Positions 63,806 through 64,000 of a stretch of DNA of 64,000 nucleotides are shown piece by piece; within the stretch, counting starts at the first letter, position 1, and each line of letters begins with the position of its first letter. The position numbers and the translations under genes were made by a program. The DNA is from Chondrus crispus. Lineage: Eukaryota; Rhodophyta; Florideophyceae; Gigartinales; Gigartinaceae. Location: assembly GCF_000350225.1 (NCBI RefSeq), contig NW_005179066.1:47731-111730 (forward strand), given 5' to 3'. The notes under the pieces are model-generated. The model did no database searches. It was not told the origin of the DNA and was given only the letters and a program-made list of their open reading frames with translations.

Positions 63806-64000
63806 CCGCAACCGGTTCCGCCTCACCTATCTCCCGTCAGGGACCCGTAATTCTACGCCCCGCGACCCCAACCGCGAGTCCCCACCCACACCCATCAAGA
63901 TCCACCGCGCCATCGTCACGCCCCACCTCAAGCACAACCTCCTGTCAATACCGCAACTGTCTTCGCACTGTGATACGATTTTCCAAAAAGACAAAGCCTT
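63806..64000 (+). pseudogene. Copia protease / GAG-pre-integrase start, frameshifted, cut by the window end
   Basis: ILTATGSASPISRQGPVIL (in one frame) and KIHRAIVTPHLKHNLLSIPQ followed by FQKDKA (in another) match the copia ‘I-x-x-A-x-G…V-x-x-x-P-x-L-x-x-N-L-L-S-x-x-Q-L…F’ sequence. The remainder of pol lies outside the window. Confidence 0.7.

Noticed and set aside
1..64000. CRISPR arrays, bacterial operons, rRNA genes
   Set aside because: No regularly spaced short repeats of CRISPR form and no rRNA-like sequence were seen; the content is eukaryotic.

Overview
This window looks like nuclear DNA of a repeat-rich eukaryote, most likely a florideophyte red alga (inference: the one clearly intact housekeeping-type gene is intronless and GC-rich in coding positions, and it sits alone among decayed DNA transposons). 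There are no operons, ribosome-binding sites or bacterial features. One assembly gap (100 N) lies at 24301-24400. Host-type content is sparse: an inositol polyphosphate kinase gene (4812-6122, minus), a possible membrane-protein gene (37-1170, minus) and a decayed SAC1-type phosphoinositide phosphatase fragment (27188-27860, plus). Almost everything else is mobile DNA, mostly broken by frameshifts and stops.

Layout. 0-6.2 kb: membrane ORF, a duplicated 165-bp block and the kinase. 6.7-12.75 kb: an LTR-like segment split by a pogo-like transposon with TA target duplication, followed by a minus-strand Ty1/copia body that itself carries a 448-bp MITE. 13.5-15.5 kb: a Tc1-like element with long inverted repeats that cuts a transposase-like ORF at TA. 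15.6-43.9 kb: a graveyard of PIF/Harbinger transposases and their RP-G-K companion proteins (at least six transposase remnants and four companions), plus HARBI1-like remnants and unrecognised fragments. 45.2-46.4 kb: a second pogo-like transposase containing a short Gypsy-reverse-transcriptase-like stretch.

The centrepiece is 46840-61474. A Tc1/mariner element (35-bp terminal repeats, TA flanks, transposase at 60140-61140 minus) has been split by a roughly 13-kb transposon (47079-60138) whose inverted arms are about 2.5 kb each. Its left arm was in turn split by a MULE (47437-50039). Inside the arms lie two divergent genes ending symmetrically about 72-74 bp from the arms: a frameshifted DDE-type transposase candidate (52299-54526, minus) and an unbroken 780-codon gene (55259-57601, plus). 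The latter is built of a ParB-like domain, a beta-class DNA-methyltransferase-like fold whose catalytic motif is replaced, and a C-terminal Cys-rich finger. This is my best candidate for an undescribed system: a large-arm transposon with a non-catalytic methyltransferase-like partner. The arms also carry what look like captured gene pieces.

A second theme is a set of near-perfect palindromes of 37-61 bp, mostly with a single unpaired central base (16884, 16934, 50297/59262, 54638, 55064). In the Harbinger gene at 16.9 kb they read as inverted copies of the adjacent coding sequence, suggesting fold-back template switching or an assembly artefact. The window ends in the gag/protease part of a second copia element (62765-64000, plus).
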